Shown here: in pieces, positions 7,078 through 16,912 of the stretch
Numbering within the stretch: position 1 is the stretch's first letter
How the letters are laid out: every line of letters starts with the position of its first letter
DNA from: Pseudanabaena sp. M53BS1SP1A06MG
Lineage (GTDB): Bacteria > Cyanobacteriota > Cyanobacteriia > Pseudanabaenales > Pseudanabaenaceae
Length of the DNA stretch: 36,603 nucleotides
Assembly (NCBI GenBank): GCA_020404105.1
Contig: JADBWH010000101.1
Coordinates: forward strand, 1-36,603
Direction: 5' to 3'
Program-made: the position numbers and the translations under genes
The notes under the pieces: model-generated
Database searches by the model: none
What the model saw: the letters and a program-made list of their open reading frames with translations, nothing else
Told to the model about the DNA's origin: nothing

Positions 7078-7671
7078 ATGCAAGCAACTGTAACTGAACA
7101 AGAACAAGAGCCTCAAATGCATCTTTGGTCGATCACGGACTATCACCAAATGATCGAGGTGGGAGTTTTGGATGAGGATGATCGCGTAGAACTGTTGGAA
7201 GGAAAAATTGTTTGTATGAGTCCACAGAGACCATTTCATGCGGCAAGTGTCCAACGTAGTGGTAGATTACTGTTTAAATTGCTAGGAGATCGCGCTGAAA
7301 TTCGTATCCAGTTACCTGTGACATTAGGTAATGATTCTGAGCCAGAACCAGATATTGCTGTTGTTAGGCTTGATGAGAATGAATATTCCTTTAGACATCC
7401 TGAAGCCTTTGATATTTATCTATTGATAGAAGTTGCTGATTGGACTGCCTCAAAGGATCGCAACCAAAAAACTCGTATTTATGGCAAAAATCAAGTTTTA
7501 GAATATTGGATTCTTGATTTACAAAAGCGACAAGTTTATATTTTCCGTCAACCAGAGGATGGAAGCTATCGTGAAGAATTGATTTTGAACAGCAATGATA
7601 TTGCCACTATGCAAGCTTTTCCTGATGTTGCGATCGCTTTAGAGGGTTTGTTTGCAATCGCTCCAAACTAA
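7078..7671 (+). CDS. Uma2-family (DUF820) PD-(D/E)XK nuclease-like protein
   Basis: Uma2/DUF820 proteins are very abundant in cyanobacteria and have a restriction-endonuclease-like fold; their biological role is unclear. The core is visible: RVELLEGKIVCMSP, SEPEPDIAVVR (catalytic Asp), YLLIEVADWTASKDRNQK (the E-x-x catalytic pair) and the closing YWILDLQKRQVYIFRQP. The frame opens with GTG at 7063, but ATG at 7078 (MQATVTEQE) matches the usual family start, so I use it. It is a single gene with no partner. Confidence 0.9.
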   Translation: MQATVTEQEQEPQMHLWSITDYHQMIEVGVLDEDDRVELLEGKIVCMSPQRPFHAASVQRSGRLLFKLLGDRAEIRIQLPVTLGNDSEPEPDIAVVRLDENEYSFRHPEAFDIYLLIEVADWTASKDRNQKTRIYGKNQVLEYWILDLQKRQVYIFRQPEDGSYREELILNSNDIATMQAFPDVAIALEGLFAIAPN

Positions 7672-7832
7672 ATTGGCATTCACTCAGTATTAGCATGGAT
7701 TAGCAGCGTAACGCTTTAATAACAAACATCAAAAACGTGCGCTACATTAACGCAGATAACGAAGCAGAGCATTTTGAGGGCAAAATCTCCGCTAAAAACA
7801 GATAACTACTTTAAAAGGGCATGTCAATTTCT

Positions 7833-7915
7833 GTCTAACGATACGCTTGAACAGCTAGCTGCCAATAGTCTTAGCAATGTAATTTCTCACATCCGCTCCG
7901 AGCGAGTTGTTAGGC
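7833..7915 (+). other. attC-like (integron recombination site) structure
   Basis: GTCTAAC at 7833 fits the attC box consensus RYYYAAC, and GTTAGGC at 7909 fits GTTRRRY. The two are complementary apart from one position. Next to them TACGCTTG and CGAGCGAG form an imperfect inner stem, with unpaired bases between, as in attC L boxes. The 83-base length is in the attC range. It marks the left side of the atypical nitroreductase/MarR island. No integrase gene or second attC is seen, so this is suggestive only. Confidence 0.4.
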
Positions 7916-7939
7916 AGTTGGACAGCTAGTCAACTGAAG

Positions 7940-7973
7940 GTAGTCATGCAACACAATTACATTGCATGACTAC
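7940..7973. repeat. hairpin containing the 21-base dispersed sequence
   Basis: GTAGTCATGCAA (7940-7951) pairs perfectly with TTGCATGACTAC (7962-7973). Bases 7948-7968 equal the reverse complement of 2666-2686. It sits between the attC-like site and the island promoter. Confidence 0.7.
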
Positions 7974-8033
7974 TGACAACTCTAGTGGGCGTATGGTCTA
8001 GGTATAACACACAGTTGTAAAGCAGAAAAGTTC

Positions 8034-8062
8034 TTGCATATAGTTTAACATTAAACTAATAT
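8034..8062 (+). promoter_or_regulatory. sigma70-type promoter of the nitroreductase/MarR unit
   Basis: TTGCAT (8034-8039) and TAATAT (8057-8062) are separated by exactly 17 bases, close to the TTGACA/TATAAT ideal. The spacer and -10 box lie inside the palindromic operator at 8040-8080. A repressor bound there would block polymerase. Transcription would begin near 8069, leaving a leader of about 280 bases. Confidence 0.65.
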
Positions 8063-8080
8063 AGTTTAATGTTAAACTAT
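8040..8080. promoter_or_regulatory. double palindromic operator, probable MarR-family binding site
   Basis: Two near-identical palindromes, AGTTTAACATTAAACT (8042-8057) and AGTTTAATGTTAAACT (8063-8078), are separated by AATAT. Each has 7-bp arms around a 2-base centre, and together they form an 18-bp-arm inverted repeat. This size and symmetry fit MarR-family dimer sites. The only regulator nearby is the MarR protein encoded at the end of the same unit, which suggests autorepression (inference). Confidence 0.6.
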
Positions 8081-8086
8081 ATTAGT

Positions 8087-8348
8087 AGCCAAGTTCACAA
8101 TAACCCACCTCATTCGCTGTGCTGATTGTCATGCTGTCCGGCACGTATCTCGTGCTTGCAAAGCGCACCGATATGTGCCGATAGTCTCTGGCGCTGCGGC
8201 TCACTGTCCTCAGATCTGCGATCTCCATTGCCGACATCGGGGATAACTTGGTCATGCTGACAATGCTCAGCGTGCCGAATTGGATGCGGTCGGGCTATGC
8301 ACATGAGCAGTCACTCAGACACGTAATCAAACCGAAAAGGAGCAGATA
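8087..8348 (+). other. long GC-richer leader without a recognisable gene
   Basis: The 260 bases between operator and nitroreductase start have the island's composition. Only very short frames exist: a 17-codon ORF at 8131-8184 and an open stretch without an upstream ATG that ends at about 8348. No riboswitch class is recognised. It could be a decayed upstream gene or a regulatory leader. The end carries AAAGGAGCAGATA before ATG 8349, a good ribosome-binding site. Confidence 0.5.
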
Positions 8349-9539
8349 ATGGAACGGAGAAAATTCATTCGCTTAGTGGGCGGCGGCATCATTCTGGCTG
8401 CTGGAACGACTGTGCTTGCACGCTTTATCACCGCCTTCGACGTGCCGCCATCGGCGACCGCCGCATGGAACAGACCGAGTTCGGACAGTGATATACGCTA
8501 CTGGGCGCTGTCCTACGCGATCCTTGCCCCTAACCCGCACAACCTTCAGCCGTGGCTAGTTGACTTGCGAGTGCCCGGCATAATCACACTTCTCTTAGAC
8601 GAGCAAAGGCTGTTGCCAGCCACCGACCCGTATGGTCGACAGATATTGATGGGTGCGGGTGCTTTCATCGAATTGCTAACGATGGCAGCCGCAGAGCGTG
8701 GTCATCGCGTCGAGCTTGCACTATTCCCCGAAGGCGAACCCAGTGAAAAGCTGGATGCAAAACCGTTCGCAAGGGTACGCCTAGTGCCAGATGCGAGCGT
8801 ACCGCGTGACCCGCTGTTTGCTCAAGTACTGAAGCGCCGTACCGACCGCCGAGCATACGACGCGACACGCGCCATCGCGCCAGCGGATCTGGCTCAGATG
8901 AGCTCATCCGTCGCCGATCTGCGTATTACATTTGGTGTTGCAGGTCGTGCCGACGCACCGTCGGTTGATCGCACTCTGGTAGAGGCGATCCGCGCTATTG
9001 CCAAGGAGTCATGGCGGATCGAACTGACCACCGAGGCGACCATGATGGAGTCGATGCGGTTGCTGCGCTTTGGCGGTGACGAAATAGACCAGCATCGCGA
9101 TGGCATAGCCATCACCCAGCCGATGCTGGTGACACTAGCAAAGCTCGGATTTATTGATCGCAACAAGTTCCCAGCACCTGACTCACAGGAAATCGTAGGA
9201 CAGATCAAGGACTTCAACGCGATCACCGATATGACTCCTGCGTATATGTGGATCGTGACCGAGGGTAATGCACGCTCGCAGCAGATCCTCGCTGGTCGGG
9301 CTTACGTGCGCGTCAACCTAGCTGGAACAGCTCAGGGTCTCGCGATGCATCCAAACCAGCAGGCACTGCAAGAGTACCCACAGGTAGCTCGTCAGTATCA
9401 TGACATTCATACCCTGCTCGGCACGCCATCGCCGCGGTATACTTTACAGATGTTGGCTCGCGTGGGCTACCTCCCATCAAGGACTGCCACAGCATCACCC
9501 GCGCCACGCCGAGGTCTGAACGCACATCTAGTCACGTGA
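8349..9539 (+). CDS. Tat-exported nitroreductase-fold (Acg-like) FMN oxidoreductase
   Basis: The 396-residue protein starts with a twin-arginine signal: ERRKFIRLVGGG followed by a hydrophobic segment to about residue 26. The nitroreductase signature follows in YAILAPNPHNLQPWLVDL, with an FMN-contacting block. It fits the Acg-like group of large nitroreductase-fold proteins, predicted periplasmic or membrane-anchored; the substrate is unknown. The C-terminal part contains GTAQGLAMHPNQQALQEYPQ, also typical of that group. GC content and codon use (CGC, CTG, GTC-rich) differ from the AT-rich neighbours, and HIP1 sites are absent, so transfer from a proteobacterium is likely. It is co-directional with the MarR gene, probably as one transcript. 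Confidence 0.85.
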   Translation: MERRKFIRLVGGGIILAAGTTVLARFITAFDVPPSATAAWNRPSSDSDIRYWALSYAILAPNPHNLQPWLVDLRVPGIITLLLDEQRLLPATDPYGRQILMGAGAFIELLTMAAAERGHRVELALFPEGEPSEKLDAKPFARVRLVPDASVPRDPLFAQVLKRRTDRRAYDATRAIAPADLAQMSSSVADLRITFGVAGRADAPSVDRTLVEAIRAIAKESWRIELTTEATMMESMRLLRFGGDEIDQHRDGIAITQPMLVTLAKLGFIDRNKFPAPDSQEIVGQIKDFNAITDMTPAYMWIVTEGNARSQQILAGRAYVRVNLAGTAQGLAMHPNQQALQEYPQVARQYHDIHTLLGTPSPRYTLQMLARVGYLPSRTATASPAPRRGLNAHLVT

Positions 9540-9627
9540 CGGCAACCCAGTTGCCGATGTGGGTGATGATGTGGTTACCACTGCGATCCTGCCCAGTCCA
9601 TCCAAATTGCCCCACGCTATCGACCAT

Positions 9628-10095
9628 ATGCCTGCTGCACGCAACAAACACGGAATAGTCGAGCAAGACCCGATGCTGTTTCAGCTGATGAACGAAGTCG
9701 GCATCGTGGCGCAGCTGGCGCAAAACCGCGCATCTCGACTGCTTGCGCCAGATCTGAACATGTCGCAATTCATCGTCCTGAACCACTTTGTTCGAGTCGG
9801 TGACGATAAGTCGCTAAGTCATCTGGCGCGAGTGATGGAGGTTACCAAGGGGGCAATGACCAACACCATGTCCCGACTGGAGAGCAAAGGCTACATCGAA
9901 ATCCGTCCCGATCCAGACGACGGTCGCGGCAAGCTCGCTAGGCTCACGCCAGATGGACGCACTGCGCGCAATCGTGCAGTCGCGTGCCTGAGCCAGTCGC
10001 TAGCCCCACTAGCCTCCATACTGTCAGACACCGAGATGAATGCCGCTCTGCTGGCATTGTGTAAGGCGCGGATCTGGTTTGATCAGAACCGATGA
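9628..10095 (+). CDS. MarR-family transcriptional regulator
   Basis: MarR dimers repress genes for detoxification or efflux and release DNA on binding phenolic ligands or on oxidation. The winged helix-turn-helix is clear: SLSHLARVMEVTKGAMTNTM, then SRLESKGYIEIRPDPDDGRG and KLARLTPDGR. The N-terminal helices (MLFQLMNEVGIVAQLAQNRA) match the dimerisation region. The open frame begins at GTG 9559; I prefer ATG 9628 because the preceding residues look unlike the family. It directly follows the nitroreductase gene. The palindromes at 8040-8080 are the likely target. Codon use is atypical, like its partner. Confidence 0.9.
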   Translation: MPAARNKHGIVEQDPMLFQLMNEVGIVAQLAQNRASRLLAPDLNMSQFIVLNHFVRVGDDKSLSHLARVMEVTKGAMTNTMSRLESKGYIEIRPDPDDGRGKLARLTPDGRTARNRAVACLSQSLAPLASILSDTEMNAALLALCKARIWFDQNR

Positions 10096-10247
10096 TCAAT
10101 GCCCGAAGAATTTTTCTAAGGCGTAATGTTGATCCAAGGTCACGGACAACTGATGCTTTTGAGAGAGGGTGATTAATCAGTTTACCTTGCTCATTGTGAA
10201 CTCTCGCGTAGCGGGTCGGAGAGTGTCAACAAGAATGAGACAGTTGG

Positions 10248-10404
10248 TATAATGAGATTGATCTGTTCAGGAGGTGATTGGCAACTCATGTCTCACAATA
10301 TTAGGGACTTGACGAGAAAAAAAGTACTACCGAGTTTGTATGGCTTCGACTCCGCTCAGACAACTTTGTCTAAGCAGAGTCGAAGCCGTAGGTACTTTAA
10401 TTAA
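10248..10404 (+). other. orphan -10 box, perfect Shine-Dalgarno and 38-codon ORF
   Basis: TATAAT (10248-10253) is followed by AGGAGGTGAT (10269-10278), fully complementary to the 16S rRNA 3' end, then ATG at 10288. The frame runs only 38 codons. After about 12 codons (MSHNIRDLTRKK) it passes into the family 2 hairpin repeat and stops in the repeat's tail. It may be the 5' stump of a gene destroyed by repeat insertion, or a leader peptide. No -35 box is convincing. Confidence 0.35.
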
Positions 10405-10420
10405 TTGCAAGTTCCTTAAC
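10342..10420 (+). repeat. dispersed hairpin repeat, family 2, copy A
   Basis: Arms 10342-10363 (GGCTTCGACTCCGCTCAGAC...) and 10366-10387 pair at 20 of 22 positions. The tail AGGTACTTTAATTAATTGCA and following CCTTAA recur after another hairpin at 31326-31403. It lies at the right edge of the atypical island and runs over the stop codon of the minus-strand lipoprotein gene. Confidence 0.8.
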
Positions 10421-11005
10421 TGGTTTAATAAAATTTTGGTTTGCTCTCACAAAGCAATTGCCAGAGCGATTTCCCTGTTTTACCTTCACAGGTAGCCAGG
10501 TTTGGTTTCGCCGATCCCTCACTAAGATTAGTGCTCCCAGATTTCCTCCATAGGCATTGATGATCGCACCCTTTGGGATAATTGTCATCACTGACCAATC
10601 TAATGGATTATGCTGGTTATCTTGAAGCAGTTCTTCTGCAATGGTACTATAACCTAATGAGCGATCAGATGATTCGCCGAATAATCGCCATTGGAATTGT
10701 TGTGGCATTCGACAGTTAACGCCTTCAGGATCAACGACTTCCCATTGTCGATGTAACGGTCTCCGCTTAGAAACGGTGTAGTTTCCCTGAGAATCGGGAA
10801 TTGGGATTGAGTCTGTTTCTTGTGGATCATCGGCTTGACTTACTGCTGCTTTCTGCTCGATAACAGGCAGGGTATTGGCGTTTGACAGGGCTGTCTGACT
10901 GACTGGGGTCTGATTAATCTCATTTTTAATTGGCTGACTACAACCTGCGATTGCCATCACCAATAACCATAAACTCCCTAAACGAATAGATTGAAAACTT
11001 GGCAT
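10397..11005 (-). CDS. lipoprotein with SH3-like C-terminal domain
   Basis: The 202-residue protein begins with a lipoprotein signal: LGSLWLLVMAIAGC, with C22 as the lipidation site. A 60-residue low-complexity Gln/Ser/Thr-rich linker follows. The C-terminal 100 residues (RQWEVVDPEGVNCRMP ... IIPKGAIINAYGGNLGALIL ... WLPVKVKQGNRSGNCFVRAN) have the strand pattern of a bacterial SH3-like domain. Two cysteines (CRMP and NCFV) may form a disulfide. It is probably anchored in a membrane facing the periplasm; the partner is unknown. The last bases overlap the family 2 repeat. Confidence 0.75.
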   Translation of the reverse strand: MPSFQSIRLGSLWLLVMAIAGCSQPIKNEINQTPVSQTALSNANTLPVIEQKAAVSQADDPQETDSIPIPDSQGNYTVSKRRPLHRQWEVVDPEGVNCRMPQQFQWRLFGESSDRSLGYSTIAEELLQDNQHNPLDWSVMTIIPKGAIINAYGGNLGALILVRDRRNQTWLPVKVKQGNRSGNCFVRANQNFIKPVKELAIN

Positions 11006-11799
11006 ACAATTTGAGCTCTATTGTTTAAATCAAGAAGCGTTGAATGATTAAAAACAGCTATAAGTAAGTGATCCTTATTCGATAAACCAGAAGCGATAAA
11101 ATCAAATATTATTAATAATAAAGCTATCCAACTTTTCCCACATTGTCAATTATTTGCTCAAGACGTTACCTTAGAGGAATTGCCAAAAGCTAGACATATT
11201 TTCATTTGCAAGCTGTTGGCTTAATTTCGTACTCAACCAAAGTCCGACAGTGATGAGAAGCCTGTACCAGAGTTTGAATATATTAGGGATTGATATTGAT
11301 ATCACCCCAGTAAGGGTCATTGCGCTGTAGATAAAGAGTAGAGCAAAACTAGCTATATTGAAAGGCTTAACCGTACCTTCAGGCTACAGGTATTGTCTCT
11401 GTTTTGGAAAACTCTAGTTTTTTCTAAACTGTTAGTAAGTCATATAGCTGCTATTTAGAATTTTATCCATCACTATAATGATTCTCTCCTTTTGTGTTCA
11501 TCTTTTTCTTTGTAGGACTACTAAAATTTAATACCTTTGATAAAGTTAAGTTCTAGTCCGTCTTTGGCTCTACGAAATGCGAAAGAACTGCAAAATATGG
11601 ATTTTCACTCTTTATTAATGCTAATTTAACATCAATAACTTAATATCAATGTTTATCTATTATCAAGATTATAACAGTTTTTATTTTGCTATAAGAGAAA
11701 TGAAAGCTGTAAACCCTTACTATGATTGTTTTTTGCAAATGACTACGCATTCATTTACAAAAAGCTATACAATGTTAAGTAACTGTTAAAAGAAAAGAG
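11006..11799. other. AT-rich 794-base spacer upstream of sufC
   Basis: No convincing gene is visible. One open stretch at 11072-11224 on the plus strand (51 codons, no ATG) ends LPKARHIFICKLLA and vaguely resembles the C-terminus of a class I methyltransferase. It could be a gene remnant, but support is weak. sufB or a sufR regulator, often found here in cyanobacteria, are not present. The last 150 bases are very AT-rich and should contain the sufC promoter; I could not choose a single -35/-10 pair. Confidence 0.5.
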
Positions 11800-12582
11800 A
11801 TGATAGTTGAAAATAGTGAAGTAATCTTATCAGTCAAAGATTTGACTGCGGAAGTAGATGGAGTCCAGATTCTCAAAGGGCTAAATTTAGAAGTTAAAGC
11901 TGGTGAAGTCCATGCAATTATGGGACCCAATGGATCCGGAAAAAGTACCTTCTCTAAAATATTAGCAGGACATCCTGCCTATACCGTCACAGGTGGTGAA
12001 ATCTGGTATAAGGGAAAAAATCTCTTAGATTTAGAACCTGAAATTCGGTCGAGAGAAGGCATATTTTTAGCCTTTCAATATCCACTAGAAATTCCAGGGG
12101 TTACTAATTCAGATTTCCTGCGCCTTTCCTATAACAATTTGCGAAAGCATAAGGGCTTAGAAGAGCTAGATATTATCGACTTTGATGACTTCATTCAAGA
12201 CAAGTTAGAAATTGTGGAAATGAATCCTGCTTTCTTGAGCCGTAGCGTGAATGAAGGATTCTCAGGTGGCGAAAAGAAACGCAATGAGATCTTGCAAATG
12301 GCAATTCTTGAGCCAATCTTAGCAATTCTTGATGAAACGGATTCAGGGCTAGATATCGATGCTTTGCGGATTGTGGCGGGGGGTGTGAATAAGCTATCTA
12401 CACCTCAGAACTCTTCCCTTGTGATTACCCACTACCAGCGCTTGCTCAATTACATCATTCCTGACTTCATTCATGTTATGGAAAACGGCAAGATCATTCT
12501 CACGGGTGGTAAGGAACTTGCCCTAGAACTAGAAGAGAAGGGCTATGACTGGCTTAAAGAAGAAGAGGCGGTGTTAGCATAA
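11800..12582 (+). CDS. sufC: Fe-S cluster assembly ATPase SufC
   Basis: SufC is the ABC-type ATPase of the SufBCD scaffold, the main iron-sulfur assembly system of cyanobacteria. All motifs are present in 260 residues: Walker [10 protein letters not shown] (about 42-50), the family-specific signature [10 protein letters not shown], Walker [17 protein letters not shown], and the H-loop VITHYQRLL. Its stop codon shares one base with the sufD start (TAATG), so translation is coupled. sufB is not upstream, unlike the common sufBCDS order. Confidence 0.97.
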   Translation: MIVENSEVILSVKDLTAEVDGVQILKGLNLEVKAGEVHAIMGPNGSGKSTFSKILAGHPAYTVTGGEIWYKGKNLLDLEPEIRSREGIFLAFQYPLEIPGVTNSDFLRLSYNNLRKHKGLEELDIIDFDDFIQDKLEIVEMNPAFLSRSVNEGFSGGEKKRNEILQMAILEPILAILDETDSGLDIDALRIVAGGVNKLSTPQNSSLVITHYQRLLNYIIPDFIHVMENGKIILTGGKELALELEEKGYDWLKEEEAVLA

Positions 12583-13994
12583 TGGCAATACAAGTTTCTG
12601 AACAGTTATTAGATCCAGTGGAAGATCAAGTGGAATTGAAAGGTGCGTTAAGTACGCGCAGTAAATTAGCTGTCAATAGTGAGCAATTTGTCGCTCAAGT
12701 TGTGAGGATTCGTGCGGATATTGCGAGTCCTGATCAGGATACGAGCAACTTTGTAAGCAACCTGCGGCAATTGGCAATCGATCGCCTCGCTACCCTCTCT
12801 TTCCCCACCACTAAAGATGAAGAATGGAAATATACTGATGTTTCCAGTTTGGGGAGTTTAACTTTTGCCAATCAACCAGCGATCGCGTCCCGTAGCGATA
12901 ATTTGGAGTCCTTAATTGCGAGTCACATCGCGCCAGAATCTCAAGGTAATTGTCTAATATTTGTGAATGGCAAATATCGCAAGGATTTGTCAGACACTAG
13001 TGCAGCAACTGAAGGCTTGGTCGTTGGCACATTGGCAACTCTTGGCGATCACATTTTGCCGAAGTTGAGATCGCACCTTGCACAACATCCCGATGCCAAT
13101 GATTTTTTTGCCATCCTGAATACGGCTTGTATGGACGATGTGGCGATTATTCTTGCCCCTAAAAATTTGGTGGTGGAGAATCCTGTGCAATTGCTATTCA
13201 TTGCTGCTCCCCAAACGGGTGAAGCGACTTTAATTACCCAGCCGCGTTGTTTGGTAATTGCCGAAGCCCATAGCGAGCTAACCTTTGTGCAAAGCTTTGT
13301 GGGTGAGGATAGTCAAATCTATTTCACGAATGCAGTGACGGAAATTTGGCTGGCAGAAGGTGCTCAGGTCAATCACACCAAAGTACAAAGGCAAGGTGAT
13401 GAGGCAATTCATATCAATACCACAGCGATCGCACAGGCAAGAAATAGCGTCTATAAAAATCAATCGATTAGCTTTGGCGCAAAGATTTCACGGCAAAATT
13501 TGATGATGCAGCAAATGGCAGAACAAACGGAAACTTCGCTCACGGGCTTAGCCTTTCTGGACGGTGAACAGCTTTCCGATACCCATTCTTGCATTGCCCA
13601 CAACTATCCGCACGGTTCGAGCCAGCAACTACATAAATGTATTGCTGATGGAACTTCCCATGCGGTATTTAATGGCAAAATCCAAGTTGCGAAGTTAGCC
13701 CAGCAAACTGACTCCGCACAGCTAAGCCGTAACCTGTTGCTATCGGGCAAGGCTCGAGTAGATACCAAACCGCAGTTAGAGATTTTTGCGGATAATGTTA
13801 AATGCGCCCACGGTGCGACGGTGAGCCAACTAGACGCAGAAGAAATCTTCTATCTCCAAAGTCGGGCGATCGATGCTGAGAGTGCCGCGAATTTATTGAC
13901 CTATGCCTTCGCATCGGAGGCAATTTCGCAAATTCCTGTCGTATCCATCCAGCGATCACTGAGTAGCTTTGTGTTAGAGAAAACCAAGTTCTAG
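12582..13994 (+). CDS. sufD: Fe-S cluster assembly protein SufD
   Basis: SufD pairs with SufB and SufC to form the Fe-S scaffold complex and helps supply iron. The 470 residues have the N-terminal helical part with TTKDEEWKYTDVSSLG, a right-handed beta-helix core, and the conserved C-terminal block FADNVKCAHGATVSQLDAEE, followed by FYLQSRAI. It starts on the last base of sufC. No sufS follows; the gene ends at a bidirectional terminator shared with convergent gyrB. Confidence 0.96.
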   Translation: MAIQVSEQLLDPVEDQVELKGALSTRSKLAVNSEQFVAQVVRIRADIASPDQDTSNFVSNLRQLAIDRLATLSFPTTKDEEWKYTDVSSLGSLTFANQPAIASRSDNLESLIASHIAPESQGNCLIFVNGKYRKDLSDTSAATEGLVVGTLATLGDHILPKLRSHLAQHPDANDFFAILNTACMDDVAIILAPKNLVVENPVQLLFIAAPQTGEATLITQPRCLVIAEAHSELTFVQSFVGEDSQIYFTNAVTEIWLAEGAQVNHTKVQRQGDEAIHINTTAIAQARNSVYKNQSISFGAKISRQNLMMQQMAEQTETSLTGLAFLDGEQLSDTHSCIAHNYPHGSSQQLHKCIADGTSHAVFNGKIQVAKLAQQTDSAQLSRNLLLSGKARVDTKPQLEIFADNVKCAHGATVSQLDAEEIFYLQSRAIDAESAANLLTYAFASEAISQIPVVSIQRSLSSFVLEKTKF

Positions 13995-14020
13995 TCAATA
14001 GCCTCGTTTGCTATTCTCAA

Positions 14021-16021
<2,001 letters not shown>

Positions 16022-16248
16022 TTATATCGCTTTCAAGGATGCTTTCAAAGAAAAAATCGTAAGCATTCTTGACGGTTTTTAGGATGTGTTTTTGAATCTT
16101 TATTCAAAAACACTATGCCATTATAGCTTAAAAGCCTTACAGATATGTCAAAACCATCTCAGATTTGGTTTTTAGGTATTGATACGAGGGGTTAGGATAA
16201 TTGGTGTTACACATTGCTGATCATCATCCCTTGATCTTTGATCAATAA

Positions 16249-16283
16249 AAAACAGAGTAAATACTAAGTATCTCCTCTGTTTT
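16249..16283 (-). terminator. terminator downstream of the first DUF4189 gene
   Basis: AAAACAGAG (16249-16257) pairs with CTCTGTTTT (16275-16283). On the minus strand the stem is followed by TTTTTTATTG, a good T-run. It lies about 70 bases beyond the stop of the gene at 16352. Confidence 0.65.
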
Positions 16284-16299
16284 GGTTAGTTATATAGAC

Positions 16300-16350
16300 A
16301 TTGTGAAAATGTTGCAGAGCATGGCTTTCACAATTATACTTAGCGTATAC
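16300..16350 (+). repeat. dispersed hairpin repeat, family 1, diverged copy
   Basis: ATTGTGAAA (16300-16308) pairs with TTTCACAAT (16326-16334). The apex GTTGCAGAGCAT resembles the TCGCAAAGCGA apex of copy A, and the following CTTAGCGTATACTTTAGCG resembles its tail. Membership is probable but degraded. Confidence 0.45.
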
Positions 16351-16351
16351 T

Positions 16352-16717
16352 TTAGCGATCTGTACAAGCCCAAACTGCTACTTCGCAGCTAGAGCCTCCA
16401 TAGCTGGAGCAACTGTCAACAGCATTTCGCTTTGCCTCAGTCTCACTGGTATTCCAAGCCCATCCTACAGCATTCCCCCCTTTAGCTATGGCTCCACAGG
16501 CATTAGCAAACCAAACTTTCGCAGTACAGGAACTTCCACATTGTGCAAGTGCTGCATCAACTGCTTCTTCCTTGCTATTGTAGTTATAAGCATAACCATA
16601 AGATCCATCTGCACCTGTTGCTACTGCTCCATACTTATCACCAGCCAAAGCAGCCCCCACACCAAATCCTTCAACTAAAAGGAAGGTGGCTGCAATAAAT
16701 CCTAGATACTTTTTCAT
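16352..16717 (-). CDS. secreted DUF4189 protein, paralog 1
   Basis: A 121-residue protein with a signal peptide (MKKYLGFIAATFLLVEGFGV, cleavage likely after ALA-G). A DUF4189 domain follows: YGAVATG...AVDAALAQCG, FANACGAIAKGG, AVDSCSSYGGSSCEVAVWAC. Six cysteines in the mature part probably form three disulfides in the periplasm or outside. DUF4189 has no firmly established function. It is the downstream member of a tandem duplicate; the signal peptide is almost identical to its neighbour's while the mature parts have diverged. Confidence 0.85.
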   Translation of the reverse strand: MKKYLGFIAATFLLVEGFGVGAALAGDKYGAVATGADGSYGYAYNYNSKEEAVDAALAQCGSSCTAKVWFANACGAIAKGGNAVGWAWNTSETEAKRNAVDSCSSYGGSSCEVAVWACTDR

Positions 16718-16798
16718 AGTTTTCCAAATAGTCTAAATAAGTTAATCATGCCCAAAAATTAAGGTAAGTAGTTCAACCTAATTAAAACCTAAAACCAT

Positions 16799-16833
16799 AG
16801 TTTGTTCCGCCCGCTATGCAGGCGGAACAAACT
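16799..16833. repeat. 13-bp perfect hairpin between the DUF4189 paralogs
   Basis: AGTTTGTTCCGCC (16799-16811) pairs with GGCGGAACAAACT (16821-16833) around 9 bases. It lies between two co-directional minus-strand genes, so it could attenuate transcription of the downstream paralog. Confidence 0.65.
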
Positions 16834-16912
16834 TCTCGATTTTTAGTTTACTTATGTCTAACTACTTATAAGGAATCTTGATTTGTCAGATTCTTCATAC
16901 CTTACTTATATC

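Noticed and set aside
8110-8304. 64-codon minus-strand ORF in the island leader
   Set aside because: The translation is His/Arg/Gln-rich with no recognisable motif, as expected of a random frame in GC-richer DNA.
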